DNA of 64,000 bases. Origin: Parachlamydiales bacterium (lineage in GTDB: Bacteria; Chlamydiota; Chlamydiia; Chlamydiales; JABDDJ01). The stretch is from the NCBI GenBank assembly GCA_041671045.1, contig JBAZCF010000003.1, forward strand, positions 305,890 to 369,889. The letters are read 5' to 3'. Position numbers and translations under genes: made by a program. The notes beneath the pieces were generated by a model, which did not search any database, was not told the DNA's origin, and saw nothing but the letters and a program-made list of their open reading frames with translations. Every line of letters begins with the position of its first letter. The stretch's first letter is position 1. Shown here one piece after another: positions 1 to 8,009 of this stretch.

Positions 1-281
1 TTTGAACTTTTAAAGGTCTCTAACGCTAAATTATTAATATTATTTTCAGCTCTGTTTTTTTCGAATCCATGATATAGTTTAGTGATAACCGGCGCTAAAA
101 TAACAGATGCAATTCCAAAGGGTGATGCAGAGGCTGCCAAAGCCACCCCGGCAAGAGTTCCGGCGAAAACAATTCCGGTGCGTACAGTAATGCAAAATTC
201 ATCGCGTTTTGCTAGATCTTTTGGTAATTCTCGTGTTATTGCGGGAGAAACGAAATTAAGTGCTTTTAGTATAGAACTCAT
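1..281 (-). CDS. Small membrane protein, 3' end cut by window
   Basis: The reverse strand is open from an ATG at 281 to the window edge, about 93 residues, with no stop. The start is supported by AAAGGA seven bases upstream. The protein begins MSSILKALNFVSP, then has a hydrophobic stretch at about residues 34-60 rich in Gly, Ala, Val and Leu, broken by a short polar-free turn (ASASPFG), followed by a charged helix-like tail (FEKNRAEN). Paired hydrophobic segments separated by a tight turn are the hallmark of chlamydial inclusion-membrane (Inc) proteins, but the fragment is too short to decide. No family recognised. A plus-strand frame across the same bases is a shadow with no ribosome site. 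Confidence 0.6.
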   Translation of the reverse strand, partial: MSSILKALNFVSPAITRELPKDLAKRDEFCITVRTGIVFAGTLAGVALAASASPFGIASVILAPVITKLYHGFEKNRAENNINNLALETFKSS

Positions 282-405
282 AGAAATCCTTTCAAATTTT
301 AAATTATCTTTAATTTTAAACTAAGATTGATTAAATGTCGATTAATTTCTTGACTTAAACGTAAGTAGTAAAATTAGACGCATGTTTTATTGAAAAGTCT
401 TAATT

Positions 406-437
406 AACTGGAAATACTTAGTATTCCCAGTTTTTTT
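406..437. terminator. Hairpin between partial gene and methylase gene
   Basis: An 11-bp stem with one G-T pair (406-416 against 422-432) and a 5-base loop lies just past the stop of the methylase gene at 445. The T-run (431-437) follows it on the plus strand, so as an intrinsic terminator it is best on that strand; on the minus strand, where the annotated gene ends, the run after the stem is weak. Confidence 0.5.
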
Positions 438-444
438 GAAATAT

Positions 445-1185
445 CTAGCTATAGAGATCTTTCTTAGCGTAAAGATAGAATGTCACGGCCTTTCCATCGA
501 TTTGAGGAAGGATGGCTTTTCTCCAAGTCACAACTTGCTGACAGATGACGGTTTGCTCTAAAGTTGTCAATTGTGAAGCAACACAAAGCCAAGTGTCTGG
601 AGAAAGCACTTTAATGGCATCTTCCAGAAGGATTCTGTTCCGATGAGGCGCTTCAATAAACAGCTGAGTGGAGTTTTCTTCTAGAGAACGCTTTTCAAGT
701 TGTTTAAGTGCGCTTTCGCGATCTTCTTTCTTTTTGGGCAAGTATCCGCTAAAGCCAAAAGATTGCGATGGCAGGCCTGAGAGCATTAGACCTAGCAGCA
801 AAGCTGACGGGCCGACAAAGGCTTGCACGGTAATTCCGCGCTGACGCGCCCTAAATACAAGCTGGGAGCCTGGATCTGCTATGCAGGGTAGGCCTGCGTC
901 GCTGACATAACCCCATCTCTCCCCATTAAGTATAGGTTCTAAAAAGAAATCTATATCTTTGTAGGCAGTCGATTTGTCTACGACAGCTATGGGAATGGTG
1001 CGCGTATCGCGGCTTTTAATAAACAGGTCTAAATAGCGTTTTCCGGCTGTCGGATTTTCTGCAATCAAGCCGTCTAGGCTGTTGACGGCTTTATTTACAC
1101 TAGCCGGTAAAAAGAGCTCGGGGTGAGCGCCTGTAGCTAAAAGATTTGGCAGTAACAAGAGGGCGGGTTTACTTTTTTGTTCCAT
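445..1185 (-). CDS. Tetrapyrrole-methylase-family SAM methyltransferase (CT048/RsmI-like)
   Basis: A 246-residue member of the corrin/porphyrin methylase fold. The signature SDAGLPCIADPG (about residues 94-105) matches the SAM/substrate loop of RsmI-type 16S rRNA 2'-O-methyltransferases, and YLPKKKEDR plus FIEAPHRN match later conserved blocks. The N-terminus (PNLLATGAHPE) differs from the usual RsmI start and the protein is about 40 residues shorter than E. coli RsmI, so it belongs to the short subfamily also present in Chlamydia as CT048. Cytoplasmic; RNA methylation is inferred by family, not shown. It starts 17 bases inside the 3' end of holA, so the two are translationally coupled, as in Chlamydia trachomatis (CT047-CT048). 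Confidence 0.85.
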   Translation of the reverse strand: MEQKSKPALLLLPNLLATGAHPELFLPASVNKAVNSLDGLIAENPTAGKRYLDLFIKSRDTRTIPIAVVDKSTAYKDIDFFLEPILNGERWGYVSDAGLPCIADPGSQLVFRARQRGITVQAFVGPSALLLGLMLSGLPSQSFGFSGYLPKKKEDRESALKQLEKRSLEENSTQLFIEAPHRNRILLEDAIKVLSPDTWLCVASQLTTLEQTVICQQVVTWRKAILPQIDGKAVTFYLYAKKDLYS

Positions 1186-2218
1186 AATTCAATTGGGTTG
1201 GAATTCCATAAACAAGTTTTACGATAAGTTTTTCCATTAGAAGCTCGTCATTGCCGGCTGAATCTTTAGCTTCAAACTCAGATGTATCCAGGGCAATAAT
1301 TGCTGAACGGAACTTTTCAAGGCCATAGTTTCGCGCAGATTGGATGTTTTTGTCTAAGATAAAACCTTTCATCTGGGGGAACTTGATGCTGATGTCGGCG
1401 GGAGAACCGCCATTAGTTAAAAGAGAAATGATCTCGAATCCGGTCTGAAAGCTGCGTCTAAATTGGCGGATCATAGCAATCAGGGCTGTCCCGCTTTGCA
1501 TGAGGAGGTGGCAAAGGCGCAGGGCTTCGGATGGATTGCCTTGCAAAATGGCGTCGGCAGCTTGCCAAGCCGTTGCTTGGGGGATGGCTTGGACTAAGGC
1601 TGCGATATCTTCTTCTCTGATTTCCTTCCGATCACCTGTGTATACAGACAGCTTATCAATTTCATTGTTCAGACCGATGTAATCTGCACTTAAGTGACGG
1701 TATAGAAGTTGTGCGTTGGAAGGAGTTATGGTTTTATTTAAGGCTGTGCTTTTCTTGATTATCCATTCCACGCATAAAGATTCAAAATCTTTAGGTTTGG
1801 GCTGGTCGGGGGAAAATACGACGCCGAACTTTTCTGTTTTCTTATAAAAATTAGTGCTGGCATTGACTGTAGAAGCTATTAAAAGGAGGGATACGTCGTC
1901 ATTGGCCTTGGAGAAGTAACTTTGTAGTACTTCAGATGCATTCTTTTGCAATTTATCGCAATCTTGAATGATAAGCAGCCTTTTGCCGGAGAACATGTCA
2001 AAACCGTTCAGCTCATTATCAAGGGTTTTGTCATCGACCAAGGCACCTTCAAAGCGAATAATGGAACGTTTTTGTTGTTTTAGCAGCGATAAAAGGAGTT
2101 CTTCAGCAATGTGCGTCAAAAACTCCACTTTCCCTATCAATAAGTAGATAGGCGACAGTTGTATGGAGGCTGCGCTAAGTAGGTGCTTTTCGAAAGATTT
2201 CCAATCAGAGTATTTCAT
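1169..2218 (-). CDS. holA: DNA polymerase III delta subunit (HolA-like, CT047)
   Basis: A 349-residue protein matching the delta clamp-loader subunit in length and layout. An N-terminal AAA+-like domain begins with the YLLIGKVEFL strand that replaces a functional Walker A in delta proteins; a helical middle region includes the ALVQAIPQATAWQAADAILQG stretch, close to the family pattern for the delta linker; the C-terminal helical collar ends near residue 349. Delta opens the beta sliding clamp during loading. The gene overlaps the downstream methylase by 17 bases. Sequence conservation of delta is low even between relatives, so the call leans on motif pattern plus the CT047-CT048 order known in Chlamydia. 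Confidence 0.8.
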   Translation of the reverse strand: MKYSDWKSFEKHLLSAASIQLSPIYLLIGKVEFLTHIAEELLLSLLKQQKRSIIRFEGALVDDKTLDNELNGFDMFSGKRLLIIQDCDKLQKNASEVLQSYFSKANDDVSLLLIASTVNASTNFYKKTEKFGVVFSPDQPKPKDFESLCVEWIIKKSTALNKTITPSNAQLLYRHLSADYIGLNNEIDKLSVYTGDRKEIREEDIAALVQAIPQATAWQAADAILQGNPSEALRLCHLLMQSGTALIAMIRQFRRSFQTGFEIISLLTNGGSPADISIKFPQMKGFILDKNIQSARNYGLEKFRSAIIALDTSEFEAKDSAGNDELLMEKLIVKLVYGIPTQLNYGTKK

Positions 2219-2276
2219 GTAAGATAATTTAGCTTAGTACTTACATATTTTCAATTGAAAGGGACGCAAAGGTTAA

Positions 2277-3701
2277 TTATATTATTCGATTCATATTCCG
2301 GAATAGATACTCGGGTAGTATTGGTTCCATTCCGCTGCCTAATAGAGGTTGCTCCTTAATTCTTTTTTCCCATTTAACAGCAGAAGCTCGGGCTTTTTCA
2401 GCTGTCATCCAAATAGGTGTAACTTCCTTAAGAGTAAAGACACTTTGTATTTTACCCTCTTTCTTTTCGGCTAGTATTTCTGAACTACGATAACCACTCG
2501 CAACGGTTATTACATCCACAGGCTCACGTTTAAATACTTCAAACAATACTTGATACAAGATTTTCCTATCTTGCTTACCCTCAAAGGAGCAGTGTTTAAG
2601 TTCTAGATGGCGCATTTTGTTTTTTTTATGCCATGCGTCTTTATCATCCCTATCCTGATAATTGTAAAAAGTCTCTTCGCCCTCTCCCCATAACGTAACT
2701 CTATTTCTACGCGACGCCCCCAATAATCTAGTCCAAAGTCTTTCAAGCAAAAAAGATCCCATTGAATGGGGTTCTTCGTTTTGTTTTCCGCATAGGACGT
2801 TAAATCGAATGGAATCACTATAGTTCCGACCATTCATAGTAAGTTTTGCTTCGACTTTAATTTTTGTAAGTTGTCCTTCTATCTCCCTCTCTTGTTCGCT
2901 TATTGTGACAGAGGTGGTATTCACATATTCGCTTAGTGACATAGGTAGTGGTGGGAAGGCATAAGGTGCATCTACATCAAAGCAAGGATTAAAAAAGGAA
3001 TGTATAAAGGAAATTGTTTTGTACAGACATTTCTCAACAAAACTTTGTTTTCTGAGGTAACTATGAAAGCATTTAATGCTCTTTTCGTAAGCCTTTATAA
3101 GTACTGACTGTTCAATCTCAATTGATAAAATACGCCGTGCGTGATGACGAAGGTCTTGTATTGTACTTGGAAAGGAGAATTCTTTTGATTTAAGTTCTTG
3201 AAGAATGGATGCGTGGCGAGTAAATTTTTTCGAGATGATCTCTAAATTCCTTTCATGATCGAGTCCTCGAAAGAAATCATAACGTTCTTTCAACAGCTGA
3301 AAAATATTAATGCTTTGGAGGAACGTTCTATCCTTATTAAAGAGGTCATCTTCATGAATGATAGAAGGAAACTCCTCTTGGTCGAATGCCAACATGTAAT
3401 TACCGTATCGGGGACCGAAAAGCCCGGGCAAGGTATCTGGTAGGGTTGCGGTAGAATAGGTCCGTTCAAAAAGTGTTTTTATGGGGGTGTCTTGCTCACA
3501 GGGAGAAATTGCGCCGAAAATTTCGGTAAACTTATCTAAATTTTCATTAGCCAAGAGTTTAAATTTATCAAAAGCAAGGGTGGTATTAAAGTGAAGTTGC
3601 TTATTTGCTAATCTTAGTGATTGAAGTTCTTGGTAACTCAAATGGGGACAAATATCATTTGTAAAAATTTCCATCGGAAGATTTAAAATAGAAGTCATCA
3701 T
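2277..3701 (-). CDS. F-box domain protein, putative secreted effector
   Basis: A 474-residue protein with an F-box near the N-terminus: LPMEIFTNDICPHLSYQEL followed by LRLANKQLHF (about residues 7-40) fits the LPxEIxxxIxxxLxxxxLxxLRLVxK pattern. F-boxes recruit Skp1 of SCF ubiquitin ligases and are eukaryotic; in intracellular bacteria such proteins are usually translocated effectors. The rest (about 45-474) is charged, mostly helical by eye, with no leucine-rich or ankyrin repeats that I can see, so the substrate-binding part is unknown. A GTG-start reading from 3734 would cover the -10 box of a good promoter, so I use the ATG at 3701. The gene lies between holA and a Nudix gene and has its own promoter, fitting a horizontally acquired effector gene. 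Confidence 0.75.
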   Translation of the reverse strand: MMTSILNLPMEIFTNDICPHLSYQELQSLRLANKQLHFNTTLAFDKFKLLANENLDKFTEIFGAISPCEQDTPIKTLFERTYSTATLPDTLPGLFGPRYGNYMLAFDQEEFPSIIHEDDLFNKDRTFLQSINIFQLLKERYDFFRGLDHERNLEIISKKFTRHASILQELKSKEFSFPSTIQDLRHHARRILSIEIEQSVLIKAYEKSIKCFHSYLRKQSFVEKCLYKTISFIHSFFNPCFDVDAPYAFPPLPMSLSEYVNTTSVTISEQEREIEGQLTKIKVEAKLTMNGRNYSDSIRFNVLCGKQNEEPHSMGSFLLERLWTRLLGASRRNRVTLWGEGEETFYNYQDRDDKDAWHKKNKMRHLELKHCSFEGKQDRKILYQVLFEVFKREPVDVITVASGYRSSEILAEKKEGKIQSVFTLKEVTPIWMTAEKARASAVKWEKRIKEQPLLGSGMEPILPEYLFRNMNRII

Positions 3702-3725
3702 CTTACTTGAAGTATAAAAAGAAAA

Positions 3726-3754
3726 ATTATACACAATTTATTTTATAAATCAAC
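3726..3754 (-). promoter_or_regulatory. Sigma-70-type promoter of the F-box gene
   Basis: On the minus strand TTGATT (3748-3753) is separated by 16 bases from a perfect TATAAT (3726-3731). A transcript would begin near 3719, giving a leader of about 18 bases to the ATG at 3701 and excluding the GTG at 3734 as a start. Confidence 0.55.
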
Positions 3755-3784
3755 CGAAATAAATTATATCGTAATAAAAGAGCG

Positions 3785-4498
3785 CTACTTTTTTTTATTC
3801 AAAGTTATATTTTTCCAAAAAGCGAAACTAAAAGGCAGCCATAATTGTGGGGTGTGACTGAAGCTCTGTTCGATTTGCTCAGCGTTGAGCCAATGTAATT
3901 CACTATATTCGTCTTGGGGTGGGTGAATGATGTCGGTATTTTCTTGAAGGGTTATTTTTACACAGAGTTCGAGAGTCCCCTCTTTGATATCTTCAATTGC
4001 TGTGATAAGCTGGATAGTGGAAATATTATCAGACGTTAGACCTGTCTCCTCTAAGAGTTCCCTCTGTGTCAATTCTTTATAGTTTATTTCCCCGTCGTAT
4101 TCGCATTCCGAATCGACTCCGCCTGAGGGTGCAAACTCTAAAAGATTCGGGTATTGCGCCATGTGAACAGCGCGTTTACCTACAAGGATATGATTTCCGG
4201 CAAAAGTCATGCATGAAAGAGACAGGGGTTTAAGGGTAAAGGCTTCCCTTAATGGGGAGTAGCGCCAGGCTAAAAAAGTACGGTAATGGATAAAATGTCC
4301 GCGAATGATATCTTCAGAAATATGGGTAACATTGAATAGTTTGCCGTCAAAAAGGAAAACTCCGGAGTCAATTTTAGATTGCCAGAAGTGATCTATCTCG
4401 TTTTGGATTTCTTGGGAATATCTTTCTGTAGGGTTATTCTCAACTAATATTTTTGTTTCGGAAGTGATCTTATGTATTAGGTAGTTATCATTTTCCAT
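3785..4498 (-). CDS. Nudix hydrolase
   Basis: A 237-residue protein with a Nudix box in its second half: GG (about residue 125) followed by RELLEETGL (about 146-154), the catalytic metal-binding helix. The spacing between the first glycine and RELxEExGL is longer than the canonical box, with an insertion (SECEYDGEINYKE), so the second conserved glutamate is displaced. The N-terminal 100 residues (FHxxxTFLAWRYSP) look like the substrate-recruiting domain of nucleoside-diphosphate-linked hydrolases. Substrate is not predictable; the neighbours (NeuB, SpsF, HAD) suggest a nucleotide sugar. Its ATG overlaps the stop of the HAD gene by 11 bases (ATGGAAAATGA), so it is coupled to that operon. Confidence 0.8.
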   Translation of the reverse strand: MENDNYLIHKITSETKILVENNPTERYSQEIQNEIDHFWQSKIDSGVFLFDGKLFNVTHISEDIIRGHFIHYRTFLAWRYSPLREAFTLKPLSLSCMTFAGNHILVGKRAVHMAQYPNLLEFAPSGGVDSECEYDGEINYKELTQRELLEETGLTSDNISTIQLITAIEDIKEGTLELCVKITLQENTDIIHPPQDEYSELHWLNAEQIEQSFSHTPQLWLPFSFAFWKNITLNKKK

Positions 4499-5162
4499 AA
4501 ACTAGCTCAAGCACAGATTTCCAGTCTTTGACTTGGCAAATATCGCCTCTCCATTCCACAGTGTTGCCATCGCTGGGTACTAGCCAGAAGGTTTTAATGC
4601 CTGCGCCTGTTGCAGAAGCTACTCCGCTGGAGCTATCTTCTATTGCGATTGTCTCCTGCGGCTCAAACGTGGACATCTGCAAGGCGCGTTGGTATGGCGC
4701 CGGATGAGGTTTGGAAAACTGGGTATCTTCCATCGTGATGGTATCGGCAAAAAAACTTTCCAGTTGGTGCACGTGCAAAAATTTAGCAACGTAGGCTTTG
4801 CTAGCAGCTGTAACGATATAGAATACCGTTCCTTTGGATTTTCCATGATTTAGAAAATCTAGTGCTCCGGGCATTAAGGGGATCTTGTGGGAATACTCTT
4901 TAAAGAGGGCGACGTATTGGGCGTAAAGCTCTTTGGTATTCAATGTCAGGTTGTAGCGGGTTTGCAGGATCTCCACAACTTCGCTGATAGGAGGTCCGAC
5001 AAGACCGGTGAACTCTTCGGGAGTAGGTTCCAAGTTATTTTTCCGCATAAAATCGGCGTAGACGTTATATAAAAAAGTCATACTGTCAGCTAAAGTACCG
5101 TCAAGATCACAGAATACTGCTTTAGGTACAAATTGGAGGCGTGCTGTTTGGAAATTACTCAT
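4488..5162 (-). CDS. HAD-superfamily phosphatase (beta-PGM/Gph-like)
   Basis: A 224-residue HAD subfamily IA hydrolase. Motif I is FCDLDGTLADS (about residues 18-28, nucleophile Asp and acid/base Asp); a helical cap follows (about 30-85); motif II is VTAAS (about 117-121); motif III Lys lies near FSKPHPAPY (about 148-156); motif IV is IAIEDSSSG (about 171-179). Complete active site. Family members dephosphorylate small sugar or glycolate phosphates. Its start overlaps the stop of the GNAT-NeuB gene by 8 bases and its stop overlaps the Nudix start by 11, so the likely substrate is a phosphorylated intermediate of the sugar-acid pathway (inference; NeuB 9-phosphate type products need such a phosphatase). 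Confidence 0.88.
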   Translation of the reverse strand: MSNFQTARLQFVPKAVFCDLDGTLADSMTFLYNVYADFMRKNNLEPTPEEFTGLVGPPISEVVEILQTRYNLTLNTKELYAQYVALFKEYSHKIPLMPGALDFLNHGKSKGTVFYIVTAASKAYVAKFLHVHQLESFFADTITMEDTQFSKPHPAPYQRALQMSTFEPQETIAIEDSSSGVASATGAGIKTFWLVPSDGNTVEWRGDICQVKDWKSVLELVYGK

Positions 5163-6714
5163 TAGTCAGATCTTCCGGTTGTATACCACTCCCTAAGGAA
5201 ATAGCTTTATTTAATCTTTTGCCTTCATAGTCTTTTAAAAAGCGAGGGGGCATACCTTGCTTTTGTTTTCCGGGCCTAAGGAAATCCACATTGAGTCCTT
5301 CCTGCAGAGGCTCTCCTTTAGCGATAGGACGGATGGCTTGCACCCCTCTTTTGGCATAATGCTGCAGCTCGTTCTCAAGAGGATCGATAGCTTTTACACG
5401 CTTGCCTAGCATTTTATAGGTAGACCTTACGGCCGCTACCATATTTTTAAGCTCGTCAGGTGTGACGGCAAAAAAATGGTCTGGTCCTGGTATAGCATTG
5501 TGGAGGGTAAAATGTTTCTCGATGACAACGCCCCCTAAAGCTGTTGCAGCAACAGGCGCTAGCAATGGGTCGCGGCTATGGTCGGAAAGACCTGCCTGAA
5601 CACGAAATCGTTCCTTCAGCCAAGGTATTGCTGCCAGGTGCAGGGACTCATTAGGTGTTGGATATGCGGCAGTACATTGGAGTAGAATTAGTTGTGAGCC
5701 GCCTAGGGAATAGAAGTAGTCGACTGCCCACGCGATCTCCCCTTCCGTGGCTGCACCTGTAGAGAGTAGCAAGGGTTTGCCGCTTGCAGCGGCCTTTTCG
5801 ATCAAGCGTGGATGCCCTATTTCATAGGATGCGATTTTATGCAGTTTAACGTAGGGGTCTATCTGCTCAAAATCTGCTACTGAAAATGATGTTGCTAGAA
5901 AGTCTACGCGGCATTTATTGCAATAATCCGCAAGCTCAGCGATCATTTCATAAGGCATTGCCAAGTCTTTAAAGATATCGGTGATGTCTTCTTGAATGCC
6001 GGCCTCTTGAAGGTAGTCGCTTGATCCTGCATTCGGAACATAGATAGTTTCGGGACGATAGACTTGGAATTTCACCGCGTCCACTTGGGCTTCCACTGCT
6101 GCGTCTATGAGGGCTTTTGCCATAGCCATATCCCGTTTGGGATTGCCTAAGCGCCAGTTGGAGCCTGCCTCAGCGATGATATATACGGATTCAGGGAAGA
6201 CGATATTTGGGGTAAGCTCTACACCGAACAATGAGACTGTGCTGGAAAATTTTTCTTCTTCGGATAGGAGGATGAAACCTGCATTTTGAAAGGCTTTAAT
6301 AGAGGCTACATTTTCCAATTTAACTTCTGCTAAGAGCGTATCATATCCCCTTTCCCTCACAACAGATTGGACTTCTTTAAGGATAAGCGAGCCGAGACCT
6401 TTTGATCTGCTTTCAGGTGGAATATTAATAGAGAGTAAACAGCAGCGCCGCTTAGCATTTATGGGATGGTTGCAGTATTCGAAAAAAATGAAAGCGACTC
6501 TTTCCCCTTTGTACATAACAAAAAGCGGGGGAAGGTCCTGCATAGCAAAATATCGACTGAGATAGGTTGGATAGAATTCTTCCCAAGTACGTAATTCCGA
6601 ATGAAATGACATTTCCCGCGTAATGGGATCATTTCTCCAGTTAAGGACAAAGGCTGCATCTTTTTCGTTGGGGCGGGCTAATTCCCAATGTAATTGTTCT
6701 GATTGAATTGTCAT
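5155..6714 (-). CDS. GNAT acetyltransferase-NeuB sialate synthase fusion
   Basis: A 519-residue two-domain enzyme. Residues about 1-160 are a GNAT N-acetyltransferase (WRNDPITREMSF start typical of the RimJ/PseH-like group; acetyl-CoA loop SRSKGLGSLIL; terminal AFQNAGF). Residues about 175-445 are a NeuB/SpsE TIM barrel (IIAEAGSNWRLGN, DAVKFQVYRPETI, LSTGAATEGEI, GLSDHSRD, EKHFTL, GPDHFFAVTPDEL), which condenses phosphoenolpyruvate with an N-acylated amino sugar to a nonulosonic acid. Residues about 455-519 are the C-terminal SAF domain (RGVQAIRPIAKGEPL). The start shares a base with the SpsF stop (TAATG), so I use the ATG at 6714 rather than an upstream one at 6771. Fusing the N-acetylating enzyme to the condensing enzyme that needs the N-acylated substrate suggests two consecutive-pathway activities in one chain. 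Confidence 0.88.
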   Translation of the reverse strand: MTIQSEQLHWELARPNEKDAAFVLNWRNDPITREMSFHSELRTWEEFYPTYLSRYFAMQDLPPLFVMYKGERVAFIFFEYCNHPINAKRRCCLLSINIPPESRSKGLGSLILKEVQSVVRERGYDTLLAEVKLENVASIKAFQNAGFILLSEEEKFSSTVSLFGVELTPNIVFPESVYIIAEAGSNWRLGNPKRDMAMAKALIDAAVEAQVDAVKFQVYRPETIYVPNAGSSDYLQEAGIQEDITDIFKDLAMPYEMIAELADYCNKCRVDFLATSFSVADFEQIDPYVKLHKIASYEIGHPRLIEKAAASGKPLLLSTGAATEGEIAWAVDYFYSLGGSQLILLQCTAAYPTPNESLHLAAIPWLKERFRVQAGLSDHSRDPLLAPVAATALGGVVIEKHFTLHNAIPGPDHFFAVTPDELKNMVAAVRSTYKMLGKRVKAIDPLENELQHYAKRGVQAIRPIAKGEPLQEGLNVDFLRPGKQKQGMPPRFLKDYEGKRLNKAISLGSGIQPEDLTNE

Positions 6715-7460
6715 TATGTTTTTTCTGTCGTCAAATTTTTCTGTTGAATATGGGCGTTGATGGAATGCCATTCTGGGTGCGCTGCGTAGACAGCATTTAA
6801 CTCTTTCAAAGAGAAGTTCGGATTACTAGGATAAATAGCGGCTAAGAGTTTGGAAATCAACCTAAAATCATCGAGCGTATCTACTGTCCATCGGTAATAA
6901 GACTGATCAGGGTTTTGCGTAAGTTGTACCGTACTAAATTTTTCCGGATGAGTATATAGGTAGGGGGTCACATGTTCTCTTTCATAAGGCAAGGTTGCAT
7001 TTTGCCAGGCTTCTTCTAAAGCTTTAAAGGAGAACACTTCTGTATCCATGCCTCGGGGGAAAGTACGCGTAAGCGTATTTGAAGCAAAGAGATTTTCGTC
7101 GTTTAGGCTTTTAAAAAGGTCTATCAACTGCGTGACTAAGATAGGATCTATGAGGGGGCAATCTGCAGTAATACGGACAATAACATCTGCATGCGCCCCT
7201 TTTGCAGCCTGGTAATAACGATCTAGCACATCCCCTTCACTTCCTTTAAAAACTTCAACCCCATTGCTTAATGCCGCCTCTGCAATGAGTATGTCGCGGG
7301 GATGTGTTGAAGTTGCCACAATAATTTTGTCAGCGTTAGAAACACGCTTTAATCTTTCTAAAAGATAGCTTAGAAGGGGGCGCCCTAGAACTTTGAAGAG
7401 AGGCTTTCCTGGGAGCCGCGAGGCTCCCATTCTAGCCTGTATTAAGATTAAGGTAGTCAT
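6714..7460 (-). CDS. spsF: SpsF-like cytidylyltransferase
   Basis: A 248-residue nucleotidyltransferase of the SpsF/CMP-sugar family. The N-terminal ILIQARMGASRLPGKPL is the signature nucleotide-binding loop; RITADCPLIDP (about 95-105) carries the metal-binding Asp; LYTHPEKF and YRWTVDTLDDF (about 190-200) match later family blocks. It would activate a nonulosonic acid with CTP, in step with the NeuB domain encoded next. It lies 26 bases after hctB and is coupled to the NeuB gene by TAATG. The start codon sits in the loop of a hairpin that buries the ribosome site (see 7449-7473). Confidence 0.87.
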   Translation of the reverse strand: MTTLILIQARMGASRLPGKPLFKVLGRPLLSYLLERLKRVSNADKIIVATSTHPRDILIAEAALSNGVEVFKGSEGDVLDRYYQAAKGAHADVIVRITADCPLIDPILVTQLIDLFKSLNDENLFASNTLTRTFPRGMDTEVFSFKALEEAWQNATLPYEREHVTPYLYTHPEKFSTVQLTQNPDQSYYRWTVDTLDDFRLISKLLAAIYPSNPNFSLKELNAVYAAHPEWHSINAHIQQKNLTTEKT

Positions 7461-7473
7461 AACAACTACCTTA
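7449..7473 (-). promoter_or_regulatory. Hairpin enclosing the spsF start codon
   Basis: On the minus strand AAGGTAGT (7465-7472, the ribosome site) pairs perfectly with ACTACCTT (7450-7457, codons 2-4), with one further T-A pair outside. The 7-base loop TGTTATG contains the ATG at 7460-7458. Such a structure would lower initiation unless opened by ribosomes leaving hctB 26 bases upstream. Confidence 0.5.
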
Positions 7474-7486
7474 GTAGATTAGTCTC

Positions 7487-7960
7487 CTAAATTTCATCCT
7501 TTTTTGCAGGTGGAGGCTCTTTTTTTGCAGACTCTTTTTGGAAACGCCGTTTCCAGCCTTCAGCGGTTAATCGTTTGGCTTTTGGTTTGATTTCAATTTT
7601 CTTTTTGGCCGGGCCATCACCATCAGTGGATTTTTTTGCTCCGGTCGACGCCTTTTTTGCCGTTTTTGAGGCTGTGGGCTTTTTAACTTTTGATTTTATT
7701 GCTGCTTTTTTTGGAACTGCTTTTTTTGCTGTCAGGACTGCTTTTTTGGGAGCAGCTTTGGTAACGGCTTTCTTTACGACAGCTTTTCTTGGAGCTACTA
7801 CAGCTTTTTTTACTACGGCTTTCTTAACAACTGATTTTTTTGGTACAGCTTTTGTGGTTTTCACCACGGGCTTTTTAGGTGCCGCTTTTACTACAGCTTT
7901 TTTTGGCGCTGCTTTTATCACCTTCTTAGTAGCTTTTCCTTTTTTCAATACGGTTGGCAT
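7487..7960 (-). CDS. hctB: Histone H1-like protein Hc2
   Basis: A 157-residue, Lys/Ala/Pro/Val-rich protein built from irregular pentad-like repeats (KKAVVK, APKKPVVK, KAVPKK) over about residues 5-110, ending in a less repetitive tail (TAEGWKRRFQKE). This matches chlamydial HctB, the late nucleoid-condensing protein that compacts DNA in elementary bodies. The start at 7960 is set by GGAGG five bases upstream; the in-frame ATG four codons earlier overlaps that site and is unlikely. In Chlamydia trachomatis hctB lies beside holA; here five accessory genes intervene. A sigma-28-like promoter lies at 8010-8036. Confidence 0.93.
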   Translation of the reverse strand: MPTVLKKGKATKKVIKAAPKKAVVKAAPKKPVVKTTKAVPKKSVVKKAVVKKAVVAPRKAVVKKAVTKAAPKKAVLTAKKAVPKKAAIKSKVKKPTASKTAKKASTGAKKSTDGDGPAKKKIEIKPKAKRLTAEGWKRRFQKESAKKEPPPAKKDEI

Positions 7961-8009
7961 AACTACCTCCATTTATTTTTGGCAACTAATCAACTCCTAA
8001 TTTAACAAG

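Noticed and set aside
82..324. 80-codon plus-strand frame at the window start
   Set aside because: The minus strand has a ribosome site, ATG and a coherent membrane protein over the same bases; the plus-strand frame has neither.
7575..8000. 141-codon plus-strand frame opposite hctB
   Set aside because: It is the complement of the Lys/Ala repeats of hctB (Phe/Ala-rich low complexity) and has no ribosome site.
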